Of a DNA stretch of 64,000 nt, positions 11,301-20,363 are shown in pieces. This stretch comes from Capilliphycus salinus (GTDB lineage Bacteria > Cyanobacteriota > Cyanobacteriia > Cyanobacteriales > Microcoleaceae), in the NCBI RefSeq assembly GCF_047276495.1, contig NZ_CP178543.1, positions 1,860,001 through 1,924,000 of the forward strand, in the 5' to 3' direction. Each line of letters starts with the position of its first letter. Position 1 is the stretch's first letter. The position numbers were made by a program, and so were the translations under genes. The notes below the pieces were generated by a model that saw only the letters and a program-made list of their open reading frames with translations, was not told the DNA's origin and made no database searches.

Positions 11301-12577
11301 GTTAATCTAAATTGTCCTGTTTCTATTGTAATATTTCCTCCATTACCCATACCTGTCTCACTTAAACCTGCAATCAAAGCACTCGGAAATTCACCATCAG
11401 CAGAAGTACCAGCAATTTCAACCGATGCGGCTTTGACATTGATATTCCCTGCGTTTCCGTTTCCTAAAATAGAAGTGCTGATAAAAGCACCACCATTTAT
11501 TGACAGTGAATTAGCTGTGATGTTAATGTTTCCAGATAGACCTGTTCCACCCAAATTTATTCTATTGGTAATTGAACTGCTTGCACCTGTTAGGAGAATA
11601 TTTTCCTGAGCGTTAATATTAATATCTCCAGTTTTTGCTTCTAGAAACCCTAAACCTTCATCAATTCCCACTCGAATAACGCTATCACCAGATATCTCAA
11701 CATTTCTCGCATTAATATTAACGTCTCCGCCCCCATTTCCACGAACGTTAATTTCTGATTCATTGGTTAACGCTACATTTCCCCGTTGAATATTATCGGG
11801 AAAGGTTAAACTATTATCGGGGTTAATTTGAATAATTCCCGGTTCTGATAATCCCCCCAATTGAATTCGACTTCCTGGAGAAATTGCAAAGCCATTATTA
11901 AATAATACATCTCCCCCAACCAATGCTAAAGTTTGATTTTGAGGAACATTTAAACCTTGAGAAATCAAAAACCCTGCATCATTTCTTAACGCACTCCCAT
12001 CGGGTCGAACCAGTTGGGGTGCGGCTTGATTAACAATTGTTCCGGGATTTTCTCGAATATTCAATCCCAACGGCATATTAATCGTTAATAAAGGCGGTGC
12101 TTCGGGATTACTGGCTGCAAATTCAACACCATTTTCAAATAAGATTCCATCGGCTGTAGAGGCAAAAAATGAACCGCCTACATCTAACCGTGCATTCGGC
12201 CCGAATACTATTCCATTGGGATTAATTAAAAATAAATTGGCATTTCCCAAAACTCCCAACGTTCCCAAAATTTCCGAGACATTTCCGCCCGTAACCCGAG
12301 TTAAAATATTAACAATATTATCGGGGTTGGAAAAGTACGCCCCCCGTCCTTCTCTGATGTTAAACTCTTGAAAGCTATGAAATAAGTTCCCACCCCTAAC
12401 CGCTCCCCCGTCAATGCGCGTGCTATCAATTCCGCGAATGTTAACATTAGGAGTAACAACGGAGTTTTCATTACCCAATGTGTTATCGGGGACAATTTGT
12501 GCCACAGTTGCCAGTGGAGTCAGACAAAAAACTGTTGCTGCACCCACGACTGAAAAGGTAGATAGACGACAATCCAT
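8312..12577 (-). CDS. Two-partner secretion exoprotein (filamentous haemagglutinin N-terminal domain, TpsA-type)
   Basis: A 1421-aa protein with a Sec signal peptide (MDCRL...ATVAQ, about 26 residues). It is followed by the TPS/haemagglutination activity domain at about 30-270, with NPNGIVFGPNARLDVGGSF near 120. Most of the rest is a parallel beta-helix of roughly 20-residue turns rich in GNAGNI, GGNITIETG and SVEI. The C-terminal part has a Cys and a FVITGRGGIAPNP motif like many cyanobacterial exoproteins. Known family role: the unfolded protein crosses the outer membrane through an FhaC/ShlB-type TpsB pore and folds at the surface as an adhesin. The likely partner is the TpsB at 27695-29395, which is unusual because it is about 15 kb away and on the other strand. 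Near-identical internal DNA repeats occur around 9220-9320 and 9400-9480. The substrate bound is unknown. Confidence 0.9.
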   Translation of the reverse strand: MDCRLSTFSVVGAATVFCLTPLATVAQIVPDNTLGNENSVVTPNVNIRGIDSTRIDGGAVRGGNLFHSFQEFNIREGRGAYFSNPDNIVNILTRVTGGNVSEILGTLGVLGNANLFLINPNGIVFGPNARLDVGGSFFASTADGILFENGVEFAASNPEAPPLLTINMPLGLNIRENPGTIVNQAAPQLVRPDGSALRNDAGFLISQGLNVPQNQTLALVGGDVLFNNGFAISPGSRIQLGGLSEPGIIQINPDNSLTFPDNIQRGNVALTNESEINVRGNGGGDVNINARNVEISGDSVIRVGIDEGLGFLEAKTGDININAQENILLTGASSSITNRINLGGTGLSGNINITANSLSINGGAFISTSILGNGNAGNINVKAASVEIAGTSADGEFPSALIAGLSETGMGNGGNITIETGQFRLTEGGEILNGSFGQGNAGSTSIFATDFVELSTGNIFNRIGENVVGDGGNIEISTPSLNATNGEIISSTSGNGNAGNIYLEAQNINFSNSIVTGETSGTGNIGNITINTGTLMLRDGADIRLDVNREATGSTGNITVNASESVEIIGVSPTGVRSRINTRTFGNGNAGSVIINTPRLAVRNGGTIFATTFDIGQAGDIIINASESVEVSGGSPVQFDLDSVEFVLEPSINPEDITASFSNISTGSSRGEGRAGSVFITTNQLTIREGGQIGTSALGRGSSGLVEVKANEVEIAGQLNIDGGASISSLDVFTNGTGTAGTLNLETGRLTILDGGQISVTSVNGSSAGSINIKASVVELIGDQRFSSVIGERILPSQIAVTTGRIPDETSPNIELSGTSVGSITLETDQLRILNGAQISTFSGDVGSSGSIDIRANSIEISGRGTQATTSFTGEPSTRGSQIVAQAGKGGNTGDISITAQTLVGIDGALINTFSSGTGSSGSISIQSQQVLFDDQVNISSATFGAGNGGDLTIETEKLTMLNNSRIFSGISLPIESENTTVEMPPNRRGGTVFIQASDSVILDGEGTFIMVGVNEEGAIGNGGNIIIETGHLTVSNQAFLSTSTLGKGNAGSVNVQAENIELRNRSFILADVSETGVGNGGDITIETGRLTVSNRASLSTGTLGNGDAGSVNIQAENIELIDSSFIFANVSETGVGNGGTVAVDAETLTVRNQSAIRVGSQSSRGNPGNIDVSASQVRLEQAFLLADSVTGQGGNITINSPDISVRRQSAISAAGSQSGQTFDGNIDINSNFLVLLENSQIVTNAFDPTGGSNINIRPFENSELGLLQSQNSTINAAGELSIDTTLNFDPPESLEVEVVDPAELIAQDPCKQRGTSEFVITGRGGIAPNPVQDSSTIPRLVELQSPLIEPVISQSNNLSQRPQQQSQKRENNTVDSRTIVPARGWIRTEEGEVILVSYDPTNTGVQRQQSPINQCNPNPE

Positions 12578-12718
12578 AGATTGATTAATAAAGCAACGAG
12601 GTTGATGAAGCTTTTTAGAATTATAAACTCAAACTCTAGAATTTTTCCAAATCAATTTTTGTTATCATAAACACCCGTTCGCCAAATCTTAAGATTGACT
12701 TGACATAACGATTCGGAT

Positions 12719-13271
12719 TTAAAGAATATCCAGGTGTTGAGGGATGTCGAGATCGATGGCTCCTTCTGGAAAGGGAATCCCCAAACAACGGGAGCGATGC
12801 TGGCGAATGATTGATTTTGCACCCACATCTGCGCGAAGTTGGAATAATTCTGAGAAAAAGGTTCGGTCAAATCAAGCCGGAACACCCAAAACGCCGGCGT
12901 ATTCAGAAGCAACAATCGCAGAATTTGAGGTTTGATATCCACAAATCAATTAACGAATTAAATCCGATGAAACAAACGGTTGATCGCACACCATCAGAAC
13001 AATTGCATCGAGTTCCGGTGAAATAGTCAGTATCTCCCGCAAGCCGCAGCGGATCGAACTCGCCATTCCCGTTGACGAGCGTTGGTTGTCAGCAATGTGG
13101 ATGCTCAGATTTGCCAGATGGGGTTTGATTGTCTCGGAGTACGCTCCCAAAACCACCCCAACAGGCTGTCCGCCAGATGCGATCGCCGGCCAAGCCTTCA
13201 ATCGTTGTAAAATTACTATGCAAATGCCAGCCATCCCCCTATTTTTAGGTTTCGGCTGAACAAATCGCACT
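12719..13271 (-). pseudogene. Decayed MobA/MocA-like nucleotidyltransferase
   Basis: Reading down the minus strand, 13198-12952 encodes PVGVVLGAYSETIKPHLAN, then GMASSIRCGLREILTIS and AIVLMVCDQPFVSSDLI. These are signatures of MobA-like NTP transferases (molybdenum cofactor cytidylyltransferase / MocA type). The frame then stops, and a second frame continues with AIVASEYAGVLGVPA, an in-frame TGA, FSELFQLRADVGAKSIIRQH and CLGIPFPEGAIDLDIPQ, ending in TAA at 12721-12719. The N-terminal LAAGxSxRMGxPK nucleotide-binding loop is missing. With a deleted start, a frameshift and an internal stop, the gene cannot make a normal enzyme. No molybdopterin genes lie nearby. It separates two surface-protein genes and is probably a relic of rearrangement. 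Confidence 0.8.
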
Positions 13272-13327
13272 AGAGTGACATCATGTCCGATCGATATGTC
13301 GATATCAACCGGACAAGATAGAGCAAG

Positions 13328-16300
13328 TTAGCCAACAAAAGCGGTAAAGCTATTAGATGTCAAAGCAGTTACCTGTACATCATTAAGAATAGCCAACTGT
13401 TGACCGTCGAGACTGATCGCGGTTGAAGTTCCACTTTGAGTGAGGGTCAACTGTTCAACAGTCAAACCGCCACCCAAAGCAATCAAATCGGTACCGACTT
13501 GGAAATCTTGGATAGTGTCCGTACCGCTACCCGAGAACAGAATAAAGCGATCGGTACCACTTCCGCCAGAAATCAAATCATTCCCTTCATCGCCAAACAA
13601 CCAATCATCGCCCTGTTCACCGGCCAAGGTATCTTCACCCAAGCCACCAAAGAGAGTATCACTGTCTTCGCCACCACAGAGACGATCGGAATCTTGATTT
13701 CCATACAGAATATCATTACCCGTACCGCCACAGAGCGTATCCCGTGCGGGAGTCTCTACGAAAGTTTCGTTGTCGTTGATATCGCCATAAAGTATATCAT
13801 CGCCCTCATTACCACAGAGTTGGTCATTGCCCAAATCTCCGTACATGAGATCATTTCCGGCTTCTCCGTAGACGAGATCATCTTCTTTCCCGCCGCGAAC
13901 GGTATCATTACCAACCCCACCGCTGAGAGTATCATTACTGCGACCGCCATTCATCAGGTCATCGCCAGAGCCGCCCCACATGAAATCAACCATACCGGCC
14001 AAACCCCGTTGACCTTCGACCTCATTTTCATCGGCGGTGTCACCGATCATCGTATCATTGCCATTATCGCCGTAGAGGGTATCCGTTCCCAAATCACCCC
14101 AGACCATATCATTGTTTTTTCCGCCATAGGTGAAGTCATCTTGCTTACCGCTATAGATCATGTCTGCACCGGGACCACCTTGGAGTAAATCACTGTTTTG
14201 ATGACCGTAGACAGAATCATTGTTTTCGGAGTTGGCGGTTGCTGCTAAATCTCCAATACCGTTACTGCTGATAATAGTGTCATTACCTTCAGATCCCAGG
14301 AGATAATCGTTACCATCATCGCCAAAGTAGAGGTCATTATCAACACCGCCATAAACGGTATCACCGCCGTTAAAGGCTGCGACCATATCATCTCCGTCAA
14401 AGGTAAGTACAACATCACTGGTGGGGGTTCCGGGTAAGGTATCACTCTGGTTGGTACCCCGAATAATATTGGACTCCGACGCCGACTGAGGAGTTAAACC
14501 GAGACGTTCGGGTAAAGGAACGGCTCCAAAATCAGGTAAGGGAGGACAGTCACAGCCGCCATCATCAATAGGTTCTTGGCGAGGAATAGAATCATCTTGT
14601 TCTACATTGAGTCGAACCAGCGCTTCATTAGAAACAACCCCGTCATTATCTGTAGCCGTATAAGTAAAGCTGACATCACCGGTAAACTCGGGATCGGGTT
14701 CAAAGGTAAGCTGTCCGGCTTGTTGGGGAGTCAGACGTTGAACTTGATCTGGGGTGGCTTCTTCACCGTCAATGAACAGTGTACCGTTGGGAGGTAAACT
14801 GGTGATGGTGTAAAAATTAATACTACCATCGGGGTCTGTTGCCGTTAACCCAGGGATAACAGAAGGAGTCCCATCGTTAATAATGGTTTCTGTCTCATTA
14901 TCGGCTTCTGGGGGTAAGTTCTCCGAGGGTTCAGTGGGAGGTTCCGGTTGAGGTTGCGGTTGGGGTTGCGGTTGGGGTTGCGGTTGAGGGGGTTCGGTCG
15001 TTGGGGGTACATTGGGAACCGAAAGCGGGATAACGGGAACGGTGACATTAGCTGCATTTGAAGTCGCCCCATCATTGTCTGTAACCTGATAGGTAAACGA
15101 AGCATTCCCGGTAAACCCGACACTCGGACGGAAACTCAGGTTATCGAGTTGATCGGGGGTTAACCGTTGAACTTCAACCGGGTCTGTGACGGGAACACCA
15201 TCCAACAACAGCAGACCTTGTGAGACATCGGGTAATGTAAAACTAATGGTTTCTACGATACCGTCGGGGTCGGCAAAGTTCGCCGTAGACAACGGTAGAG
15301 GAATGGGGTTGCTGACGTTGACAATAGAGGAACTTTCAACATCCTCTGCGTTGGGAGGTTCGTTGGCGTCGGGGCTGACGGTCACGGAAATATCAGCCGG
15401 TTCTGAAGTTGCACCTTGTGCATCGGCGACGGTGTAAGGAACGCTTACAGTTCCGCTAAAGTCTTCCTCGGGTTGAAAAGTACCTTCGGCTTGATCGTTA
15501 ACTGTCAATGTTCCCTCGGGTAAAACAACCTGTTGGTCTATTTCGGGTGTGGTGGGTTGTAAGTCAATGCTGCTGAGGTCGAGGTTTCCATCGGGATCGC
15601 TAACATTATCCGCCAGGTTGAATGTTACCGCAGTTTCAAAGGGGGTGTTCACGTTCTCGTCGGTTGCTGTCGGCGGAACGTTTGCGGGGGGGTTAACGGT
15701 AACATTGATCGCCGTCGGTTCGGAAGGTTGACCTTCTTGATCTTCTACGGTGTAGTTGATGGTGGAGGGTCCGGTAAAGCCGGGTTCGGGTTCAAAGGTG
15801 ACAACGCCCGTATCATCGACGGTGTAGGTCCCAACTCCTGGAACTTCCCGAGTGGTTTCTTGTTCGGGTGTATCGGGGTTGAGGTCTACGGTTGTCGGGT
15901 CAATGTTACCAACGGGGTCGTTATCGTTTTCGAGTACATCGATGCTGACCGGTTCCCCTTCTGTGGTGACGCCTTGATCGGGAACGGCGTTGGGCGGAAC
16001 GTTTGTCGGTGGGTTAACGGTAACGTTGATCGCCGTCGGTTCGGAAGGTTGACCTTCTTCATCCTCTACGGTGTAGTTGATGGTGGAGGGTCCGGTAAAG
16101 CCGGGTTCGGGTTCAAAGGTGACAACGCCCGTATCATCGACGGTGTAGGTCCCAACTCCTGGAACTTCCCGAGTGGTTTCTTGTTCGGGTGTATCGGGGT
16201 TGAGGTCTACGGTTGTCGGGTCAATGTTACCAACGGGGTCGTTATCGTTTTCGAGTACATTGATGCTAACCGGTTCGCCTGCGGTTGTTAGTCCTTGATC

Positions 16301-19300
16301 GGGAACGGCGTTGGGCGGAACGTTTTCCTGGGGTTCAACGACAACGCTAACGGTGGCGGTATCGCTGTTTTCGCCGTCGGTAACGGTGTAGGTAAATTCG
16401 TCTTCTCCAGAAAAACCGGCGGGGGGTGTATAGATCAACTGACCGTTGTCAATGACAACACTACCGCCATTTTCGGTTTCTTGTTGGATGTCGGCGATGG
16501 TTAACGGATCGCCTTCGGGGTCGGTATCGTTTTCGAGAACGTTGAGGGTAACGGGGGTTTCAAAGGCGGTTGTCTGCGTATCGTTAACCGCATCGGGTGG
16601 AAGGTTTGCGGGCGGGTTAACGGTAACATTGATCGCCGTCGGTTCGGATGGTTGACCTTCTTGATCTTCTACGGTGTAGTTGATGGTGGAGGGTCCGGTA
16701 AAGCCGGGTTCGGGTTCAAAGGTAACAACGCCCGTATCATCGACGGTGTAGGTTCCAACGCCAGGAACTACCCGGCTGGTTTCTCGTTCGGGTGTATCGG
16801 GGTTGAGGTCTACGGTTGTCGGGTCAATGTTACCTGCGGGGTCAGTATCGTTTTCGAGTACATCGATGCTGACCGGTTCGCCTTCTGTGGTGACGCCTTC
16901 ATCGGGAACCGCAGTCGGTGGAACGTTTGTCGGCGGGTTAACGGTAACGTTGATCGCCGTCGGTTCGGAAACTGCACCTTCTTGATCCTGTACGGTGTAG
17001 TTGATGGTTGAGTTTCCGGTAAAACCGGGTACGGGTTCAAAGGTGACAACGCCCGTATCATCGACGGTGTAAGTACCGACATCCGGAATTTCCCGGGTGG
17101 TTTCCCGTTCGGGTGTGTCGGGGTTGAGGTCTACGGTTGTCGGGTCAATGTTACCGTCTAGGTCGGTATCGTTTTCGAGTATATTGCCGCTAACGGGTTC
17201 GCCTGCTACTGTTTCTAACGGATCGGGTTGGGCAACCGGTGCGGTATTTTCGGCGGTTATATCGAACCCAAAGTTAATTCCGTTAACAGGTTGCTCGCCA
17301 TTAACCGTGACCGGAAGGTTATTTTCTGTTCCTAAAATGCCCTCGCCGGGAATATCTTCGTCACCCGCATTGACTTCAACAATGTATTCGCCCGGAACAA
17401 CATTATCAAATTGGTAGCTACCATCGGGATTGGTTTCAACGGTGGCGTACACATCATCAATGTTAGCCGGAGTATCAATTAATAAGCCAACTTCAATTCC
17501 TCCCAAACCGGGTTCATCCGGACTGAGACTGTCGTCGCCGTTGAGATCTCTAAAGACGTTTCCGCTAACGGTTGTCGTCGGTACGCTCGCATCAACAATT
17601 GTACCAATTCCTTCGCGATCGATGATGAAGCCCCGACTGGGGTTAGTAAGAGTCACCCGAAACTGTTCGTCTGGTTCTGTGATGTCATCGGCTAAGGTCT
17701 CTATGGGAACCGTAACCTCTGTTTCTCCTGCGGGAATGGTAAAGGTGCTGTCTGGAATGGGAATGTAATCTTCTCCTGCTGTCGCCGTCGCCGTACCCTC
17801 TAAATCGGTATCGCTGGTGGCATATTCTACAGTGAGATCTGTATCGAGGGGAGCAGGAATATTAACGGTAAATTCAGCTTGTTCGCCTTCGATAACGGTG
17901 ACATCGTTAATGTTGATGAAGGTCCGACCATAAACGACTCCACCCGCAATTAAATCTAATCCTCCCCCCGGATCTTCGTTGAGTAGTTCGGGTGTATCGG
18001 TGGGAAAACTCTCGAAGTCTACTAAATCAAGAGTCTGGTCAACATCTGGCGCAAACAAGGCGTATCCATTGAATTGTTGACCGGGATCAATACCGAGATC
18101 GCTAAAACTGATATAAACACCGCCGACATTTTGATCGTCAACGTTGATTCTTCGCTGAAGACGTTCTTCATCCGGTTCGTCAGCCCGCAAAACAGAAGTA
18201 TCGAGGGTGATCGACTCATCAACACCCCAAAGATCGGCTCCTATTTCTATTAAATTACCAAATTCGGTTGGTAGTCCGGTCTGGGGGTTGACATCTAGAA
18301 TGGGTGCAATTTTAAACGCATCGTTTCCTCCCCGCTCTAGGATTAAAAAGCCAACTTCGTCCAAATTTTCTTGGGGTGCTTGTAAACCGTCTGTTGAGAT
18401 ATAGTCAACCCGCTCAATATTGTTGATATTTTGATCGGGTAGGGTGGTGGTATTGGCAAAAATATTATCCGTACCAATATTGATGACGTCATCAAATAAG
18501 GCGACTTCCATCAGACTCTCATCGGGATTATCCCCAGGAATTTGAGGAAAAGGGGGTCGCAGGTTGAGTTCTGTATCGGTTTGGCTTTCTCGCTCAAACC
18601 AAAGCAGTTGTCGTCTACCTTGAACATTGTCATTATCAACTCGCCTCAATTCAAAGTCGTTGAGGATATCCCCGGCTAAAAATTCTTCTTGTCCCGAGGT
18701 AAAACTGGTGACGACGAGAAGATTGTTTTCACCTTGTTGAAAGTTATATTCTATCTCTGCTCCTTGGGGAGCGCCGACTCTGATATCGGGAGCGGTATAA
18801 CTAACGCCGCCGTTATCATTGTCTGGTGAGACTCTCTCAACTGTTAGATTTTCAATCGCTAAGGGGAAAGCATACCGATAAGTTTCTTGGGTTTCTGGAG
18901 TTAGAGCTAAGGTGACTTCAAACTCATCGGTTTTGACTTCTAATTCCCAATCTCCGCCCAGACCAGAATAACCGGTTTTGTTGGCGGAAGCGGCGATTTT
19001 TGCTCCGGTTTTTTCGCGCAGTTTTTCAATAAATTTAATCCCCACATCTCCCGCTGCAACCTGACAACCGTACAGTAATAAGGTGTTTGCAGACCAGCTT
19101 TTCAGTTCCTCGCTGTAAAGTTGGATTGTGTCGGGGTTGAGTTGAGTATTACCCAGTTGTAAACAGCCGGGTGAACCGTGAGAAATTAGATGAATTTCTG
19201 AGAGATTTGTATGTTCTCTTATAACTTTTGTGATTTGTCTAACTCCGTCTCGCCTAGCGTCGAGAAGAATCACTTTTGTTCCGGGAATAATGCCTTCGAT

Positions 19301-19450
19301 CAGGTGTTGTTGATCTTCGACTTGGCTATCGATAATAACCAGAATGTCGGTTTTTGTTGAGTTTTGATAAGTTCCCGGTTTTTTCAACAATTCTGTTGCA
19401 GACATTATAGAGGAGGAAGTTTGGGTATTGGTTAAATTAGAAATCATCAT
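13328..19450 (-). CDS. Giant DUF4347 / Calx-beta / SdrD_B-like / cadherin-like / RTX calcium-binding protein (paralog B)
   Basis: A complete 2040-aa paralog of the gene at the left edge. DUF4347 occupies about 34-190, with His91 in SHGSPG and Cys129 in YGCQVAAG. A unique domain with EVGFLILERGGNDAFKIAP follows, then Calx-beta (about 520-625), an SdrD_B-like domain (GNVFRDLNGDDSL), a tandem series of cadherin-like units (VPPNAVPDQGVTTEGEP and NVLENDNDP), a (QP)n linker, two more cadherin-like units, a GCDCPPLP linker and about 300 residues of RTX repeats (GGxGNDxLxGG). The C-terminus has a hydrophobic tail ending in SFTAFVG. It lacks a Sec signal, so type I secretion is inferred. The acidic, Asp/Glu/Thr/Pro-rich composition and the RTX array imply Ca-dependent folding outside the cell. 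Internal 321-bp DNA repeats make this gene prone to recombination. Start chosen at ATGATG, preceded by a conserved uORF. Confidence 0.93.
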   Translation of the reverse strand: MMISNLTNTQTSSSIMSATELLKKPGTYQNSTKTDILVIIDSQVEDQQHLIEGIIPGTKVILLDARRDGVRQITKVIREHTNLSEIHLISHGSPGCLQLGNTQLNPDTIQLYSEELKSWSANTLLLYGCQVAAGDVGIKFIEKLREKTGAKIAASANKTGYSGLGGDWELEVKTDEFEVTLALTPETQETYRYAFPLAIENLTVERVSPDNDNGGVSYTAPDIRVGAPQGAEIEYNFQQGENNLLVVTSFTSGQEEFLAGDILNDFELRRVDNDNVQGRRQLLWFERESQTDTELNLRPPFPQIPGDNPDESLMEVALFDDVINIGTDNIFANTTTLPDQNINNIERVDYISTDGLQAPQENLDEVGFLILERGGNDAFKIAPILDVNPQTGLPTEFGNLIEIGADLWGVDESITLDTSVLRADEPDEERLQRRINVDDQNVGGVYISFSDLGIDPGQQFNGYALFAPDVDQTLDLVDFESFPTDTPELLNEDPGGGLDLIAGGVVYGRTFININDVTVIEGEQAEFTVNIPAPLDTDLTVEYATSDTDLEGTATATAGEDYIPIPDSTFTIPAGETEVTVPIETLADDITEPDEQFRVTLTNPSRGFIIDREGIGTIVDASVPTTTVSGNVFRDLNGDDSLSPDEPGLGGIEVGLLIDTPANIDDVYATVETNPDGSYQFDNVVPGEYIVEVNAGDEDIPGEGILGTENNLPVTVNGEQPVNGINFGFDITAENTAPVAQPDPLETVAGEPVSGNILENDTDLDGNIDPTTVDLNPDTPERETTREIPDVGTYTVDDTGVVTFEPVPGFTGNSTINYTVQDQEGAVSEPTAINVTVNPPTNVPPTAVPDEGVTTEGEPVSIDVLENDTDPAGNIDPTTVDLNPDTPERETSRVVPGVGTYTVDDTGVVTFEPEPGFTGPSTINYTVEDQEGQPSEPTAINVTVNPPANLPPDAVNDTQTTAFETPVTLNVLENDTDPEGDPLTIADIQQETENGGSVVIDNGQLIYTPPAGFSGEDEFTYTVTDGENSDTATVSVVVEPQENVPPNAVPDQGLTTAGEPVSINVLENDNDPVGNIDPTTVDLNPDTPEQETTREVPGVGTYTVDDTGVVTFEPEPGFTGPSTINYTVEDEEGQPSEPTAINVTVNPPTNVPPNAVPDQGVTTEGEPVSIDVLENDNDPVGNIDPTTVDLNPDTPEQETTREVPGVGTYTVDDTGVVTFEPEPGFTGPSTINYTVEDQEGQPSEPTAINVTVNPPANVPPTATDENVNTPFETAVTFNLADNVSDPDGNLDLSSIDLQPTTPEIDQQVVLPEGTLTVNDQAEGTFQPEEDFSGTVSVPYTVADAQGATSEPADISVTVSPDANEPPNAEDVESSSIVNVSNPIPLPLSTANFADPDGIVETISFTLPDVSQGLLLLDGVPVTDPVEVQRLTPDQLDNLSFRPSVGFTGNASFTYQVTDNDGATSNAANVTVPVIPLSVPNVPPTTEPPQPQPQPQPQPQPQPEPPTEPSENLPPEADNETETIINDGTPSVIPGLTATDPDGSINFYTITSLPPNGTLFIDGEEATPDQVQRLTPQQAGQLTFEPDPEFTGDVSFTYTATDNDGVVSNEALVRLNVEQDDSIPRQEPIDDGGCDCPPLPDFGAVPLPERLGLTPQSASESNIIRGTNQSDTLPGTPTSDVVLTFDGDDMVAAFNGGDTVYGGVDNDLYFGDDGNDYLLGSEGNDTIISSNGIGDLAATANSENNDSVYGHQNSDLLQGGPGADMIYSGKQDDFTYGGKNNDMVWGDLGTDTLYGDNGNDTMIGDTADENEVEGQRGLAGMVDFMWGGSGDDLMNGGRSNDTLSGGVGNDTVRGGKEDDLVYGEAGNDLMYGDLGNDQLCGNEGDDILYGDINDNETFVETPARDTLCGGTGNDILYGNQDSDRLCGGEDSDTLFGGLGEDTLAGEQGDDWLFGDEGNDLISGGSGTDRFILFSGSGTDTIQDFQVGTDLIALGGGLTVEQLTLTQSGTSTAISLDGQQLAILNDVQVTALTSNSFTAFVG
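15691..17256 (-). repeat. 321-bp tandem coding repeats in paralog B
   Basis: Units begin near 15691, 16012, 16615 and 16936, each 321 bp (107 codons). Units 1 and 2 are nearly identical over about 290 bp and differ at only a few bases. A divergent domain unit (about 16330-16610) separates units 2 and 3. Each unit encodes one cadherin-like domain with NPDTPE, GVGTYTVDDTGVVTFEP and FTGPSTINYTV. Such near-identity suggests recent duplication or gene conversion. Confidence 0.85.
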
Positions 19451-19513
19451 TGGATTAAGGTTTGAAAAAGGACGTTCAAGACGGACTATCCTCGTAAAAA
19501 GAATTCGGAGGAT
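19447..19513 (-). promoter_or_regulatory. Hairpin plus 10-codon upstream ORF overlapping the start of paralog B
   Basis: Minus strand: ATCCTC and GAGGAT (19513-19508 and 19493-19488) pair. The GAGG arm lies 8 nt before a TTG at 19479, which opens a 10-codon frame (MNVLFQTLIQ) ending in a TGA (19449-19447) that overlaps ATGATG. The stem lies 38 nt from the start codon, against 39 nt in paralog A. Confidence 0.45.
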
Positions 19514-19998
19514 TGCCTGAAAGTATGGATAAGTTTGTTTGGGTCGGAGGTGGGTTTTTTGTAGAACAAACCTCGGTTTGAATGACTTGAGTTCCGGCTT
19601 CTAATTTTGCCTCTGCTTTGAGTGACTTTTGAGCAATTTACCAGAAATATATACTCAAGTATAATTGGACAAGCTTGACGAATTCAATCGAACTGAATTC
19701 GGTTTTTTGAGGGTTTATTCTACATTTTTTTTGAGCTTTGGGATGGCGCGGATAGAAATATAAAATGATCGCCTTAATTGAATTTAGCACTTTTACTCTT
19801 AAAAGGGATCAAATTTCTATCTGAGGGTTGAGGATTTAGCTTAATTTTACTGTGTTTTTCTTCTTGAATACTTCAGCTTATTTCTAGAGTTTGACTTTCA
19901 ACCCCAAACCCTAAATTTTGCAACTCAACCTGTCAATTTAGACCATTCCCCCATAACATCAACTCGGCTTAGTGCTGAGTTTACTCATTTTTTCACTC
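19514..19998. other. Long leader / intergenic region of paralog B, no gene seen
   Basis: This AT-rich stretch between the conserved promoter-like block and the gene-proximal hairpin has no supported ORF. A short CCCCCATAA tract near 19950 also occurs in the leader of paralog A near 7275. It is probably the 5' untranslated leader. Confidence 0.3.
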
Positions 19999-20100
19999 AG
20001 ATCACTTACAGGTATAACTGCTGTTTGTCCACCTCCGTGTTTTCTCTTATGGCAGTTCATTAACTGTCATATTATCGGTTGACAAAAAGCCATTTTTATG
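19999..20100 (-). promoter_or_regulatory. Conserved 102-bp promoter-like block upstream of paralog B
   Basis: Counterpart of 7324-7425, about 80 percent identical with no gaps. On the minus strand TTGTCA (20085-20080) and TAATGA (20062-20057) are 17 nt apart. The segment downstream is more conserved than random intergenic DNA, as expected for an operator or RNA element. Confidence 0.5.
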
Positions 20101-20301
20101 ATTAGAAAAAACTCTAGTTTGTTATATATCTAAGTGTAGAGAATTAGACTCTGTACGGTCTAAAATGATTGTAGCTTATCTGCTTCTAGATAGATGACTA
20201 TTCTCTATATTTTTTTCAAACTTTCCCAACTCTTCTTCTATTTCAGATAAAAATCCCGCTTTTGAACAGTAACCCTATCACTATCCCTACCTAAAGAATG
20301 A

Positions 20302-20321
20302 GGGTACGGCGTACCGTACCC
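20302..20321. repeat. Perfect GGGTACGG/CCGTACCC hairpin downstream of clpB
   Basis: A 20-nt palindrome with an 8-bp stem and a CGTA loop, about 43 bp after the clpB stop. There is no T-run on the minus strand, so it is not a canonical Rho-independent terminator. It may act as a 3' stabilising hairpin or be a dispersed REP-like sequence. Confidence 0.5.
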
Positions 20322-20363
20322 CTGGCTAAATCTCATCGAGATAATTCAATCGGTTGATGTAAC

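Noticed and set aside
8341..11609. Several plus-strand frames over the TPS gene
   Set aside because: These are shadows caused by the low-complexity repeat composition of the antisense strand.
13290..13325. TGTCCGG/TCGGACA inverted repeat as terminator of paralog B
   Set aside because: The stem is only 6 bp, with a long loop and no T-run.
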